This document shows positions 10,320 through 19,066 of a stretch of 64,000 bases of DNA, in pieces. Below the pieces are notes generated by a model that saw nothing but the letters and a program-made list of their open reading frames with translations, made no database searches and was not told the origin of the DNA. Numbering within the stretch: the stretch's first letter is position 1; each line of letters opens with the position of its first letter. Source of the stretch: an uncultured Paracoccaceae bacterium (GTDB taxonomy: Bacteria; Pseudomonadota; Alphaproteobacteria; Rhodobacterales; Rhodobacteraceae); the NCBI GenBank assembly GCA_947499635.1, contig CANMPD010000004.1, positions 62,001 through 126,000 on the forward strand. Reading direction: 5' to 3'. The translations under genes and the position numbers were made by a program.

Positions 10320-10916
10320 ATGAAACAGATCCTTTTTGCATGCGGCTTGGCCGCTTCGACTTTGATAGCCTCTGCAAGTTTGGCAGCGGATAAGTTAAGC
10401 TTGAACGCGATTTCGCATTACTTGACTGGTATTACCTCCGCGCAGGCAGATTTTACTCAGATCAGCAGTGATGGCTATGTCGCGACGGGGACCCTTTATA
10501 TTAAACGCCCAGGCAAGATGCGTTTTGAATATGATGCTCCCAATACAGGAATCGTGGTTGCAGGGCAGGGCGCAGTAGCGGTTGCGGATGCTAAATCTAA
10601 TACCGGACCAGAAATCTACCCTTTGTCACGGACGCCCTTGTCGATCATTCTTGCACGCACCGTTAATTTGGCAGCCGAAAACATGGTTGTGGGTCATGAT
10701 TTTGATGGCACAGCGACTGTTGTAAAAGCTCAGGACCCAAAACGCACTGAGGCAGGCAGTATTGAGATGAGTTTTACAGGCTCGCCGATCGAACTGCGCC
10801 AATGGGTCATTTATGATTCATCTGGCGAGGCGACAACAGTTATTCTGGGAGAGATGAACATAGGTCTAAATTTGAATAACGATCTATTCAACAGCAGTAA
10901 CCCAATATTGGATTAG
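10320..10916 (+). CDS. lolA: outer-membrane lipoprotein carrier LolA
   Basis: The 198-residue protein has a signal peptide (MKQILFACGLAASTLIASAS, cut after SLAA) and the LolA features YLTGITSAQADFTQ and GTLYIKRPGKMRFEYD. LolA carries lipoproteins across the periplasm from LolCDE to the outer membrane. The position after ftsK is conserved in alphaproteobacteria. The frame extends 18 codons upstream through a terminator; the ATG at 10320 gives a clean signal peptide. Confidence 0.92.
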   Translation: MKQILFACGLAASTLIASASLAADKLSLNAISHYLTGITSAQADFTQISSDGYVATGTLYIKRPGKMRFEYDAPNTGIVVAGQGAVAVADAKSNTGPEIYPLSRTPLSIILARTVNLAAENMVVGHDFDGTATVVKAQDPKRTEAGSIEMSFTGSPIELRQWVIYDSSGEATTVILGEMNIGLNLNNDLFNSSNPILD

Positions 10917-10986
10917 CCAGCAGTATAGCGGCGCAATGCGGTGGCATAGTTGTCGATGACATTACGCCGCTTGAACTATTTTATAT

Positions 10987-11574
10987 TCAACGTGCTTTTC
11001 TACAGCTCGCAAGTTGGGCCTGATAGGCATTTGAACGTGCAGACACACGTGTCGCAACATTCAATAGCCAAGGCTTTGCACGATGGCTTCCGCGGGCATA
11101 ACCAGTATGCCCTTCGTGATAGGCGAGGTATTGATTGCGTGCGTCGGATAAGGCGATGCCATTGCGACGTTTGGTTTGGTTCATGTACCAACCCATAAAG
11201 TCAGTGGCGTCGTCAATACGGTCTCGACGTGCCCCCCGTTTTCCTGTCGCACGCTTATAGTCATCCCATGTCCCATCTAACGCCTGTCCATAGCCATAGG
11301 CGCTGGATTGACGGCCGACCGGGATGACGCCCAAAACGAATTGATGCGGTGTACGGGCATCTGCATCAAATTTACTTTCTTGGTGGATAACCGCCATTTG
11401 TACGTGGACCGGCACCCCCCATTTGCGTTCTGTAGCCTTGAAGGCACGCAGATACTTTGGTCGCTGTGTGACAATGCTGCATGCATTATCCAAATTACGC
11501 GGGGGAGTGTGGCTGCCGCTGCCACACGAAGCCAACACCAATAGCAGTGTTAAGGCACGAATTGCTTTGTTCAT
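10987..11574 (-). CDS. small lytic transglycosylase-like lipoprotein
   Basis: This 195-residue protein has a lipoprotein signal with lipobox LASC (Cys17) and an SLT-type domain: AVIHQESKFD holds the catalytic Glu66, followed by SSAYGYGQALDGTWDDYK and YLAYHEGHTGYARG. It probably cleaves peptidoglycan at the outer membrane. It is shorter than Slt or MltC and has no extra domain. It is convergent with lolA and divergent from hspQ. Confidence 0.85.
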   Translation of the reverse strand: MNKAIRALTLLLVLASCGSGSHTPPRNLDNACSIVTQRPKYLRAFKATERKWGVPVHVQMAVIHQESKFDADARTPHQFVLGVIPVGRQSSAYGYGQALDGTWDDYKRATGKRGARRDRIDDATDFMGWYMNQTKRRNGIALSDARNQYLAYHEGHTGYARGSHRAKPWLLNVATRVSARSNAYQAQLASCRKAR

Positions 11575-11833
11575 TTTTACTATGCTCGCTTTTTAGAATG
11601 ATTTTAGCAAATCGAACAGCTTTTGAAATCCCTTCTGTGATGATCAGGGCCACATTGTTGTGACAGGTGAGGAATTGGCGAGATTTCGCAGTAAAGGCAG
11701 GAACAAAAACTGTGCCAAAGATCCGCGGATCGACTGTTCATTAGATCGTTACACACTGTTTCTCTGAAAAAAGCTCGAGAGGTTGGACAACGGCTAAAGT
11801 TTAAGGCAAAAGAATGGGAGAGGATTTAAGTAT

Positions 11834-12160
11834 ATGTTAGAAACCCGTGCACGGTATAATATTGGTCAAGTTGTTCGACATCGTAAACACCCGTTTCGCG
11901 GCGTTGTTTTTGACGTAGACCCTGTATTTTCAAACAGTGATGAGTGGTATGAGGCGATTCCCGAAGACACGCGCCCAGCCAAGGATCAGCCATTTTATCA
12001 TTTGTTGGCAGAAAATGACCAAAGTTTTTATGTAGCCTATGTGTCAGAACAAAACCTGATTGCGGACTATTCAGGAGAGCCGGTTGGCCACCCTGATGTC
12101 TCTGAAATGTTCACAGGTTTTGACGACGGAAATTACCAATTACAGTATCAGCTCAACTAA
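11834..12160 (+). CDS. hspQ: heat-shock protein HspQ (YccV-type)
   Basis: The 108-residue protein contains YNIGQVVRHRKHPFRGVVFDVDP, DEWYEAIP and QPFYHLLAEND (parts of the hemimethylated-DNA-binding/HspQ domain that fills the whole chain). In enterobacteria HspQ is a Lon substrate and Lon activator and affects DnaA stability. It stands alone, with 260 bp of gene-free DNA before and 545 bp after. A Shine-Dalgarno (gggagagga) lies at about 11817-11825. I see no clear heat-shock promoter. Confidence 0.9.
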   Translation: MLETRARYNIGQVVRHRKHPFRGVVFDVDPVFSNSDEWYEAIPEDTRPAKDQPFYHLLAENDQSFYVAYVSEQNLIADYSGEPVGHPDVSEMFTGFDDGNYQLQYQLN

Positions 12161-12705
12161 GGCTGAAGCCGTATAGATGTATCCGCTGAACATAGGATGT
12201 CTGTGTGTATTTCGATGATATACCTTTGGTGGTATAATACCTCCGACACTTTTCTCGCATGGGGGCAAACTGTATAAAGTGCCGGAGGGAGCATTCTCAG
12301 CTCTGATGTGGACCCTAAGCAGCCTCTGTGGCGTCGAGCCGTTTGAAATGCGTCGAATTCATGGCTGCGCGCTGTAAGTTTCGAAGATTATATTTAACTT
12401 TGAGTAACATTCGATGCGATTATCGTGTCAGCCTTCCCTCTATGGGCTCGAGGGCCAACGTTTTCTGATCGTATTTCCTCAAATCGTTTCCAGACTGAGT
12501 TCGTCTTGGTGACAGGGTACTATTGATGCAGAAGTATAGTCATATGAATTGCCTCTGAGGGCATTGCCAAGATGACTGATCTAATCAGGTAGATCCTTGT
12601 GAGAAGTGCTTTGATGTTTAGTTTCTATGCGCCATTGGCCCAAGATATTGATAAGGGGTAGGGCGTTATTTGACAGTAATGTTGAGCCACTTTGTAATGA
12701 GGCGT
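12161..12705. other. 545-bp stretch without a protein gene
   Basis: No convincing reading frame, tRNA or mobile-element remnant is seen on either strand. The notable content is a perfect TATAAT with a large hairpin at 12233-12288, listed separately. A second weaker palindrome, TGCC-TCTGAG-GGCA, lies near 12550. Confidence 0.5.
12233..12300 (+). ncRNA. candidate small RNA or regulatory hairpin
   Basis: A perfect TATAAT (12233-12238) is immediately followed by a 13-bp stem, CCTCCGACACTTT (12240-12252) against AAAGTGCCGGAGG (12276-12288), with one non-Watson-Crick position and a 23-nt loop. TATACC (12220-12225) and GGTATA (12231-12236) form an operator-like inverted repeat over the -10. The -35 region (around TTTCGA) is weak and no T-run follows the hairpin, so the transcript end is unclear. 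This is pattern-based only. Confidence 0.3.
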
Positions 12706-13131
12706 TTAGGCAATTGAGAAGGTTAATTTAAGTTCGTTCGTTTGTGCAACACGGCGATAATGAACATCCGTTGTCAATTCACGGATAAGAAACCATCCAA
12801 AACCGCCTTCAGGCAGAGTTTCTAAATTTTTTTCTAAAGGACCTAAGTTTCCATCTGGAAGCTCTAAATTCGGCAGAGGAGATCCAGTGTCATGGATCTC
12901 AATCATGAGGTTGGCATCGTGCATTGAACACGTGACCTTTACCTCGCCAGAGGTGTTGTTCTCGTATGCGTGTTCGACAACATTGTTGATTGCTTCGGCA
13001 AGAGCAATCTGTATTTCGTTTAGCCTATGTTCAGACAAGCCAAAGTTTTTCAATCTGCTAATCACAGAAAGTATGCCTTCACGGGCATTTAATTCATTGG
13101 CGCTGAAGGAACAGTAAAATGACCTCGACAT
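12706..13131 (-). CDS. RsbW-type anti-sigma factor / serine-protein kinase
   Basis: The 141-residue GHKL ATPase has the N box EAINNVVEHAYENN, G1 box IEIHDTGSPLP and G2 box EGGFGWFLIREL, typical of HATPase_c_2 proteins. These bind a sigma factor or other target and phosphorylate a STAS-domain antagonist. It lies 32 bp downstream of the STAS gene in the same direction, the standard partner-switching pair. No sigma factor or PP2C phosphatase gene is adjacent, so the controlled output is unknown. Confidence 0.85.
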   Translation of the reverse strand: MSRSFYCSFSANELNAREGILSVISRLKNFGLSEHRLNEIQIALAEAINNVVEHAYENNTSGEVKVTCSMHDANLMIEIHDTGSPLPNLELPDGNLGPLEKNLETLPEGGFGWFLIRELTTDVHYRRVAQTNELKLTFSIA

Positions 13132-13163
13132 GGTCCTATTGCTCCACAGTGATTAGGCTGCTG

Positions 13164-13508
13164 TCAATCGTCATCTTGTTCCGCGTCAATAGCATCTTGC
13201 ACTGTGTCGTAAATGTTAAACACTGTGTCCATCCGCGTGAGGCGGAACACTTTGCCAACCATTGGGGACAAGCTGGCAAGATCCAGTTTGCGATTGGGGC
13301 CAACTTGCTTCATAGCGGCAACGATTGCACCCAATCCGCTGGAATCCACAAAGTTCACCTTTGTTAGGTCAAGAATAACGCGCGCGGGCCCATCATCTGT
13401 TGTGCTGCGCATGTCATCTTTAAATTGAATTGCCATCGCCGCATCAATACGTTCGGCGTCGACTGTTACGACTTGGATACCATCTTTGGCGGTGCTGGTG
13501 AGGCTCAT
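13164..13508 (-). CDS. STAS-domain anti-anti-sigma factor (SpoIIAA/RsbV-like)
   Basis: The 114-residue single-domain protein has the conserved phospho-acceptor loop VDSSGLGA (Ser56/Ser57). Non-phosphorylated, such proteins bind the RsbW-like partner and free its target; phosphorylated, they let go. It is the first gene of the pair with the kinase at 12706-13131. The acidic tail (AEQDDD) is unusual but short. Confidence 0.88.
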   Translation of the reverse strand: MSLTSTAKDGIQVVTVDAERIDAAMAIQFKDDMRSTTDDGPARVILDLTKVNFVDSSGLGAIVAAMKQVGPNRKLDLASLSPMVGKVFRLTRMDTVFNIYDTVQDAIDAEQDDD

Positions 13509-13671
13509 AATTGTCTCTCGGTTAAACGGCTTACAAGATAGTTTAAGGCTTAAATATTATCATTCAGTATGTATTGTCCGTTCAATTTTAAAAATGATAT
13601 CTTTCTCATTGGGTGTATTTTGATCATTTTTAGTACATTTAGTTCAGACGATAGCACGGAGTAGATTGATC

Positions 13672-14130
13672 GTGAGCAAAGATTATATAGCCTTATCCAA
13701 GCGTATTGCTTCCTTGACCGAGGGAGAGACGGACATGGTGGCGCTGATGGCGACTGTGGCTTGCGAAGTACACCAAAGCGATGCACGCTTTGATTGGACT
13801 GGGTTTTATCGTGTCACAGAACCTGAATTACTTAAGATTGGGCCTTATCAAGGTGGACATGGTTGCCTCACGATTCCGTTTTCGCGAGGAGTCTGTGGGG
13901 CTGCAGCACGCACGGGAGAGGTGCAGTTGGTTTCTGATGTCGCTGCGTTTCCAGGGCATATTGCCTGTGCATCTTCGACGCGCTCGGAGTTGGTCCTGCC
14001 GGTCTTTGATAACAACTCAAATATTATCGGTGTGTTTGATATCGATAGCAATCAACCGGATGCGTTTACTGAAGAAGATGCAACAGCCCTAGCTGATATG
14101 CTCAGATCGGTGTTCGCAAGATTTGCTTAA
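13672..14130 (+). CDS. msrC: free methionine-(R)-sulfoxide reductase (GAF-type)
   Basis: The 152-residue GAF protein keeps all three catalytic cysteines of the fRMsr family: Cys65 (GHGCLTIPF), Cys75 (RGVCGAAA) and Cys99 (HIACASST), with the same 10- and 24-residue spacing as in E. coli YebR (84, 94, 118). It reduces free Met-R-SO using thioredoxin. The GTG at 13672 lies 10 nt after GGAG (13658-13661); a TTG at 13666 is too close to that box. Confidence 0.88.
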   Translation: MSKDYIALSKRIASLTEGETDMVALMATVACEVHQSDARFDWTGFYRVTEPELLKIGPYQGGHGCLTIPFSRGVCGAAARTGEVQLVSDVAAFPGHIACASSTRSELVLPVFDNNSNIIGVFDIDSNQPDAFTEEDATALADMLRSVFARFA

Positions 14131-14195
14131 ATGACATATGCTTTTTACCGCTGTGCCTGCTTGTTGTACTGTGATCAAGTGAGTAGAGACAGTGC

Positions 14196-14876
14196 ATGAC
14201 AGACATTACTCCAATTTCAAGTGATTATGACCCGCCAGACGATCCGCTTGATATTCTGCATCATGATGCAGAAATCATCGTCGTACATAAACCTGCGGGC
14301 CTTTTGTCGGTCCCTGGTAGGGGTGAGCATCTGTCGGATTGTTTGCTTTCGCGTCTACAAGCCGCATTTCCCGAAGCGTTGTTAGTACATCGCCTTGATC
14401 GCGACACGTCTGGTGTGATGGTTTTTGGGCTTACGCCTCATGCCCAACGTCATCTATCGATGCAGTTTGAGAAACGAACAACGAAAAAGACCTATGTGGC
14501 GCGAGTGTTTGGTCGATTAGAACCTCGTGATGGGACGGTGGATGCTCCGTTGATTGTTGATTGGCCAAACCGTCCACGCCAAATGGTGTGCCATGACACT
14601 GGCAAACCCGCGGTGACGGATTGGAAAGTTGTCAAGTACAAGACACATGAGAACGGTTTTGAGGAAAGCCGTGTGCGCCTGATGCCAAAGACAGGGCGTT
14701 CGCATCAGTTGCGGGTGCATATGTTGTCGCTTGGGCATGCGATTTTAGGGGATCCGTTTTATGCGACAGGCGCGGCATCCGCTTTTTCGCGCATGATGCT
14801 GCATTCGGAAGAGCTGCGGATCAAACATCCAAATAGCGGCGTTTCGCTTAAGTTCCGTGCCAAAACACCGTTTTGA
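14196..14876 (+). CDS. rluA: RluA-family pseudouridine synthase
   Basis: The 226-residue enzyme has the catalytic Asp68 in HRLDRDTSGVMVFG, IIVVHKPAGLLSVPG before it, and TGRSHQLRVHMLSLGHAILGDPFY after it (quoted in parts). There is no S4 domain and the length fits RluA, which modifies 23S rRNA U746 and U32 of some tRNAs. RluC/RluD-type proteins are longer, so RluA is the better name, though specificity is inferred. Confidence 0.85.
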   Translation: MTDITPISSDYDPPDDPLDILHHDAEIIVVHKPAGLLSVPGRGEHLSDCLLSRLQAAFPEALLVHRLDRDTSGVMVFGLTPHAQRHLSMQFEKRTTKKTYVARVFGRLEPRDGTVDAPLIVDWPNRPRQMVCHDTGKPAVTDWKVVKYKTHENGFEESRVRLMPKTGRSHQLRVHMLSLGHAILGDPFYATGAASAFSRMMLHSEELRIKHPNSGVSLKFRAKTPF

Positions 14877-14904
14877 TTTACGACTGTTTGCCCCTGCACG
14901 CAGG

Positions 14905-15666
14905 TCATCCAAGTCGATATTTACGAGGCGTCACCTGTACAATGTTGCGGAATTCACGCTGGAAATGCGCTTGATCTGCATATCCACAACAGTACCCGAT
15001 CTCGGCGAGGGTGTAGCCCGGGGTCTTCAGGAGTGCTTTAGCCCGAGAGATACGAACCTCTTTTAGAATGTGTGAAAAAGAGCAATCTGACGCGAAAAGA
15101 TAACGCTGTAAGCTACGCGATGTCAGGCCAAGTTGATGCGTAACCTGTTTTATACGCCAACCCCGTGCAGGATCTGTGGTGAAGAGATGACGTACATGAT
15201 CTTGTAGGTTCGAGGATTGGATCGTCGGGGCCTCTATGCCTTTGGGCGCGTATTTCCAGCCTATATGGAAAGACAGAACATCATTTGAGCAGTCCATAGC
15301 AAAATCCATACCACTGTAGCCGCTGCGTGACAGAAAGAGGCCAATCATTTGGGCACGGACCGGAGCGGCTAAAGTCTTTGTGTCCTTATCAAAACGATAT
15401 TGTCCGGAAAAAGATTGTTCCAAATTCAACTGCGATTTTTGATCACCTGTTATGTTTAATCGGAGCGGGGATGCGCAGTACTTTTCGAGCCGTATAAATT
15501 TTTCGATCACAGCAGCGGCATTTGGAGTTTGAAATATGGCACGTGTTATATTGGTGGGCTTTATACTTGCAAGCGCGGCTGCAGACAGTGGCTTGCCGCA
15601 GGCCATGAGTTGTTCGGGCGCTAGGATCTGATTGGATAAGCCAAGTGCGGTCACGATATCCATCAT
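14905..15666 (-). CDS. AraC-family transcriptional regulator
   Basis: The 253-residue protein ends in a double helix-turn-helix: IKQVTHQLGLTSRSLQRYL and LAEIGYCCGYADQAHFQREF, then TPRKYR. The N-terminal 140 residues are unlike a cupin and probably form an Arabinose_bd-like sensor domain. It lies downstream of the aldehyde dehydrogenase gene in the same direction but behind a terminator, so it is likely transcribed on its own. The ligand is unknown. Confidence 0.85.
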   Translation of the reverse strand: MMDIVTALGLSNQILAPEQLMACGKPLSAAALASIKPTNITRAIFQTPNAAAVIEKFIRLEKYCASPLRLNITGDQKSQLNLEQSFSGQYRFDKDTKTLAAPVRAQMIGLFLSRSGYSGMDFAMDCSNDVLSFHIGWKYAPKGIEAPTIQSSNLQDHVRHLFTTDPARGWRIKQVTHQLGLTSRSLQRYLFASDCSFSHILKEVRISRAKALLKTPGYTLAEIGYCCGYADQAHFQREFRNIVQVTPRKYRLG

Positions 15667-15771
15667 CTATCCTCCCTCATTGGTCAAATGCATCAGTAGG
15701 ACTACATTGCCACGCGGTGAAATAATGCCAAGCGTATCTTTCCATATGTACAGCTGAGATGAAAAGTAGCA

Positions 15772-15797
15772 CAAAAAAAGCCACCCATTTGGGCGGC
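15772..15797 (-). terminator. rho-independent terminator of the aldehyde dehydrogenase gene
   Basis: On the minus strand GCCGCCC-AAAT-GGGTGGC (15780-15797) is followed by a run of seven T. It separates the aldehyde dehydrogenase from the AraC gene. Confidence 0.85.
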
Positions 15798-15824
15798 TTA
15801 GTTTGTCAATTCAGATTGTAATTT

Positions 15825-17273
15825 TTAAGAGGAATGTTCTGGGGTCCAGCTGCTGATGGCTTTGACTTCGAGGAAGTCCTCAAGGCCCCATTTCCCGCCC
15901 TCGCGACCATTGCCAGATTGTTTCATGCCGCCAAAAGGCGAGCCTTTGCCACGGCTTTGACCATTCATCTCGACCATACCAGCCCGCAGCGCCCGCGCTA
16001 GGCGGTTTGCGCGCGCCCCGTCTTGCGTTTGCACATAATTGGTCAAACCATATGGCGTGTCATTTGCAACTTCGATCGCTTCTTCTTCTGTATCGAAGGG
16101 GATCATCACCATAACAGGGCCAAAGATCTCTTCGCGCGCGACAGTCATCTGGTTGTTCACATCTGCAAAGATAGTTGGCCGGACATAAAAGCCTTTGTTT
16201 AGTCCATCAGGCCGCCCGGTGCCTCCTGCAACCAGCTTGGCACCTTCATCAATACCGACTTGGATCAGATCTTGGATTTTGTTCCACTGCAATTCGTTGA
16301 CGACGGGCCCAATATGGTTGCCCTCGGTATGGGCTGATGCGACCTCAACACTGTTTGCAACGCGCACGGCTTCTTCGACAGCTTTGTCATAGATTCCACG
16401 CTGAACCAGCATGCGGCTCGGTGCGTTACAGCTTTGCCCCGTATTATTCATCATATGGCGAACGCCGCGCTCGACAGCGTTTGCATCGGCATCATCAAAA
16501 AGGACATTTGCGCCCTTACCACCCAATTCAAGGTGTACGCGTTTTAGAGTGTCTGCTGCGGCTTTTGAAATCGCCGTGCCGGCACGGGTTGAGCCCGTGA
16601 AGGAGATCATATCAACGTCCGGATGAGCTGACAGTTGTGAACCAACACCCGCACCGTCGCCGTTGACAAGGTTGAACACACCGGCAGGGAAACCTGCTTC
16701 ATCCACGATTTCGGCAAAGATCATCGCGTTTAACGGGCTCTGCTCAGATGGTTTGAGAACCATGGTACAACCAGCAATCGCGGCGGCACCAAATTTTAAT
16801 GTGATTTGGTTCATCGGCCAGTTCCACGGCGTGATCAAACCGCAGACGCCGACGGCTTCGTGGATAATGCGATCATTGGGGGCGTGGTCGCCCAGAGGGT
16901 GTTCGAATTCAAAGGTTTCAGCTATGCTGACAAAGGTGTCCAAATGCCATGACCCTGCACCAGATTGACTGGAGCGCGACATATCAATAGGAGCGCCCAT
17001 TTCCGATGACATTGCCTGGGCTAGATCTTCAGCCCGACGTTCGTAGATTGCGATCATCTTTTTGACTAAAGCGATCCGTTCGGCTGGTGGTGTGGCCATC
17101 CATCCTGGAAGTGCAGCTTTGGCCGCAGCAACTGCCGCATCGGTATCTGCCTGAGACCCCAGAGAAATGACGGCACAGGCTTCCTCTGTCGACGGGTCAA
17201 TGACCTCAATCGTATTTTTCTCGGATGAGGCAACCCATTGGCCGTTAATATAAAAGTCTAGTTTCTCAATCAT
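15825..17273 (-). CDS. NAD(P)-dependent aldehyde dehydrogenase
   Basis: The 482-residue ALDH-superfamily enzyme has the full set: TPWNWPMNQITLKFGAA, LKPSEQSP, FTGSTRAG, catalytic base Glu249 in HLELGGKGAN, nucleophile Cys282 in NTGQSCNAPSR, and EEIFGPV near the C terminus. These oxidise aldehydes to acids. The substrate is not evident from sequence or neighbours. Transcribed alone; a terminator follows. Confidence 0.9.
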   Translation of the reverse strand: MIEKLDFYINGQWVASSEKNTIEVIDPSTEEACAVISLGSQADTDAAVAAAKAALPGWMATPPAERIALVKKMIAIYERRAEDLAQAMSSEMGAPIDMSRSSQSGAGSWHLDTFVSIAETFEFEHPLGDHAPNDRIIHEAVGVCGLITPWNWPMNQITLKFGAAAIAGCTMVLKPSEQSPLNAMIFAEIVDEAGFPAGVFNLVNGDGAGVGSQLSAHPDVDMISFTGSTRAGTAISKAAADTLKRVHLELGGKGANVLFDDADANAVERGVRHMMNNTGQSCNAPSRMLVQRGIYDKAVEEAVRVANSVEVASAHTEGNHIGPVVNELQWNKIQDLIQVGIDEGAKLVAGGTGRPDGLNKGFYVRPTIFADVNNQMTVAREEIFGPVMVMIPFDTEEEAIEVANDTPYGLTNYVQTQDGARANRLARALRAGMVEMNGQSRGKGSPFGGMKQSGNGREGGKWGLEDFLEVKAISSWTPEHSS

Positions 17274-17477
17274 CGAAATGCTCCGTAGCGGGGTGTTTTA
17301 GACGTCTCGAACCCTTGAGGGTGCTCGGTGTCACACTGTCAATGAGTTATGAGCGCAGCAAGCTGAATTCAATGTAGAATATAATATAGTTGGTTTTACT
17401 GCATGAAGGGGCTTTTTTATCGCCATATACTTCTTAGGTTGACTGAGATGATTCATCTTTAGAAAAGGAGCGTCTCC

Positions 17478-18128
17478 ATGGGATTGCGTATTAATGATGT
17501 GGTGCCGAATTTTACGGCCGAGACTGATCAGGGCGAGATTAGCTTTCATGATTGGATCGGCGAAGACTGGGCGATCTTGTTCTCACACCCCAAAGACTTC
17601 ACACCCGTGTGCACCACGGAATTTGGGGCGGTTGCACAGCTGGCAGATGAATGGGCCAAGCGCGGAACCAAAGTGATTGGTGTTTCGGTCGATGGCGCCG
17701 AAGAACATCGCAAATGGAAAGGTGACATCAGTGCTTATGCAGGGGTAGAGGCTGGATTCCCGATCATTGCTGATAGTGATCTGGCAGTGTCCAAAGCATT
17801 TGATATGCTGCCTGCTGAGGCGTACCTACCAGACGGTCGCACACCTGCACATAGCGCGACTGTGCGGTCTGTATTCATCATCGGCCCAGATAAGCAGCTA
17901 AAACTGTCGATGACATACCCGATGACAGTGGGTCGTAACTTTGCAGAAATCCTGCGTGCTTTGGACGGTCTGCAGATGTCATCTAAAGGCGTGGCGACGC
18001 CGGCCAACTGGGTGCCTGGAGAGGACGTTATTATTCCGCCAACCGTTAGTGATGAAGATGCGGCTGCTAAATTTGGTGAGTTTGAAACCATTTTCCCATA
18101 CCTGCGCAAAACCAAGGCACCCGTTTAA
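17478..18128 (+). CDS. 1-Cys peroxiredoxin (Prx6 type)
   Basis: The 216-residue protein has peroxidatic Cys45 in SHPKDFTPVCTTE and the long C-terminal dimerisation part of Prx6 enzymes (ATPANWVPGEDVIIPP, FPYLRKTKAP). No resolving cysteine is present (only one Cys is visible). It reduces hydrogen peroxide and organic peroxides. A strong ribosome-binding site (aaaaggag) precedes ATG 17478. It ends convergently with the glycosyltransferase cluster. Confidence 0.93.
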   Translation: MGLRINDVVPNFTAETDQGEISFHDWIGEDWAILFSHPKDFTPVCTTEFGAVAQLADEWAKRGTKVIGVSVDGAEEHRKWKGDISAYAGVEAGFPIIADSDLAVSKAFDMLPAEAYLPDGRTPAHSATVRSVFIIGPDKQLKLSMTYPMTVGRNFAEILRALDGLQMSSKGVATPANWVPGEDVIIPPTVSDEDAAAKFGEFETIFPYLRKTKAPV

Positions 18129-18164
18129 ACTGGGTTGTGCCTTTGGCTGACGCTCAGGTTCGTC

Positions 18165-18197
18165 AAGAAAAGAACGCCCGATACATTGGGCGTTCTT
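18165..18197. terminator. bidirectional terminator between prx and the glycosyltransferases
   Basis: A perfect 10-bp stem (AAGAACGCCC, 18170-18179, with GGGCGTTCTT, 18188-18197; 8-nt loop). On the minus strand it runs into TTTTCTTG and so ends the glycosyltransferase operon; on the plus strand it follows the peroxiredoxin gene. Confidence 0.8.
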
Positions 18198-18214
18198 GCC
18201 GATTGGGCGAGGGG

Positions 18215-19066
18215 TTATAGATCGTGCGGAACAGGCAAACCTAGAACCCGTGTGAGGTTGGCAATTGCCGTATCGTTCCCATTGTTGTCTTCGATTCCGC
18301 GATTTGTACTGCGCAGGCTGACTGTCTGGCTGCCTGGCCATTCAATGACGCGTGTTTTGGGGCCAACATGACGTACTGTTGTCCCTTTTCTACGAGCCAT
18401 CCAATAAAACCAGATGTCATCTGCGGTGGGGCTGAGACTTGAGAATTGTTCAACCTGAGTGGACATCTCGTCTAGGCTGTTGGGGGGATATAAAACTCCG
18501 CCAACACCGGTTGCGAAAATATCGCTACCGTCGTGTGGGCCGCTGATGTTTGTTTCCCATTGCTCATAGGACATCATAGCCCCGTCAGCTTGGTATGTGA
18601 CACGATGTGCACGGTGGGCGATAATCTGAGATGGATATTGGTTGGCTGTTGTCGTTAGTTTTTCTAGCCAATCAGCCGCATAATAAATATCGTCATCTGC
18701 TGTAACAATATACCGATGCGGGTTTTCCTGTATCGCATGAACCAATTTATTATAAGATCTGAGTTCCTGACAGGGATGAATTGTTAGTCCTTGGGATTTG
18801 AGATCAAGGATTTCTGGGGTCAATTTTTCCATATCATCATGCGCGATCCACAAGAGCACCTCATCCGGTTGAACCGTCTGCTCTAGCAGACATCGCAGGG
18901 TTAGATGTAACTGTGCAAAACGTGGCGGATAGCTTGTGAGTGATACGACCAGCGGCGCGTCCAAGCCATGCGCACGCGGGGTAACATGCCGTTTCGCAAG
19001 CTCGTTTTTACATGCACGAACGCGGAACAACCATTTGAGGTGTGAAAACCAATTACGACCAGCCAT
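18215..19066 (-). CDS. putative glycosyltransferase (third gene of cluster)
   Basis: The 283-residue protein has VVSLTSYPPRF at the start of a GT-A-like fold, the question of LRCLLEQTVQPDEVLLWI, and a metal-binding acidic motif TADDDIYYAADWLEKL (about 115-130). The arrangement fits a GT-A transferase for a cell-surface sugar. Its start overlaps the preceding stop (TAATG). I cannot name the sugar or acceptor. No signal peptide, so it is probably cytosolic, at the inner membrane face. Confidence 0.7.
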   Translation of the reverse strand: MAGRNWFSHLKWLFRVRACKNELAKRHVTPRAHGLDAPLVVSLTSYPPRFAQLHLTLRCLLEQTVQPDEVLLWIAHDDMEKLTPEILDLKSQGLTIHPCQELRSYNKLVHAIQENPHRYIVTADDDIYYAADWLEKLTTTANQYPSQIIAHRAHRVTYQADGAMMSYEQWETNISGPHDGSDIFATGVGGVLYPPNSLDEMSTQVEQFSSLSPTADDIWFYWMARRKGTTVRHVGPKTRVIEWPGSQTVSLRSTNRGIEDNNGNDTAIANLTRVLGLPVPHDL

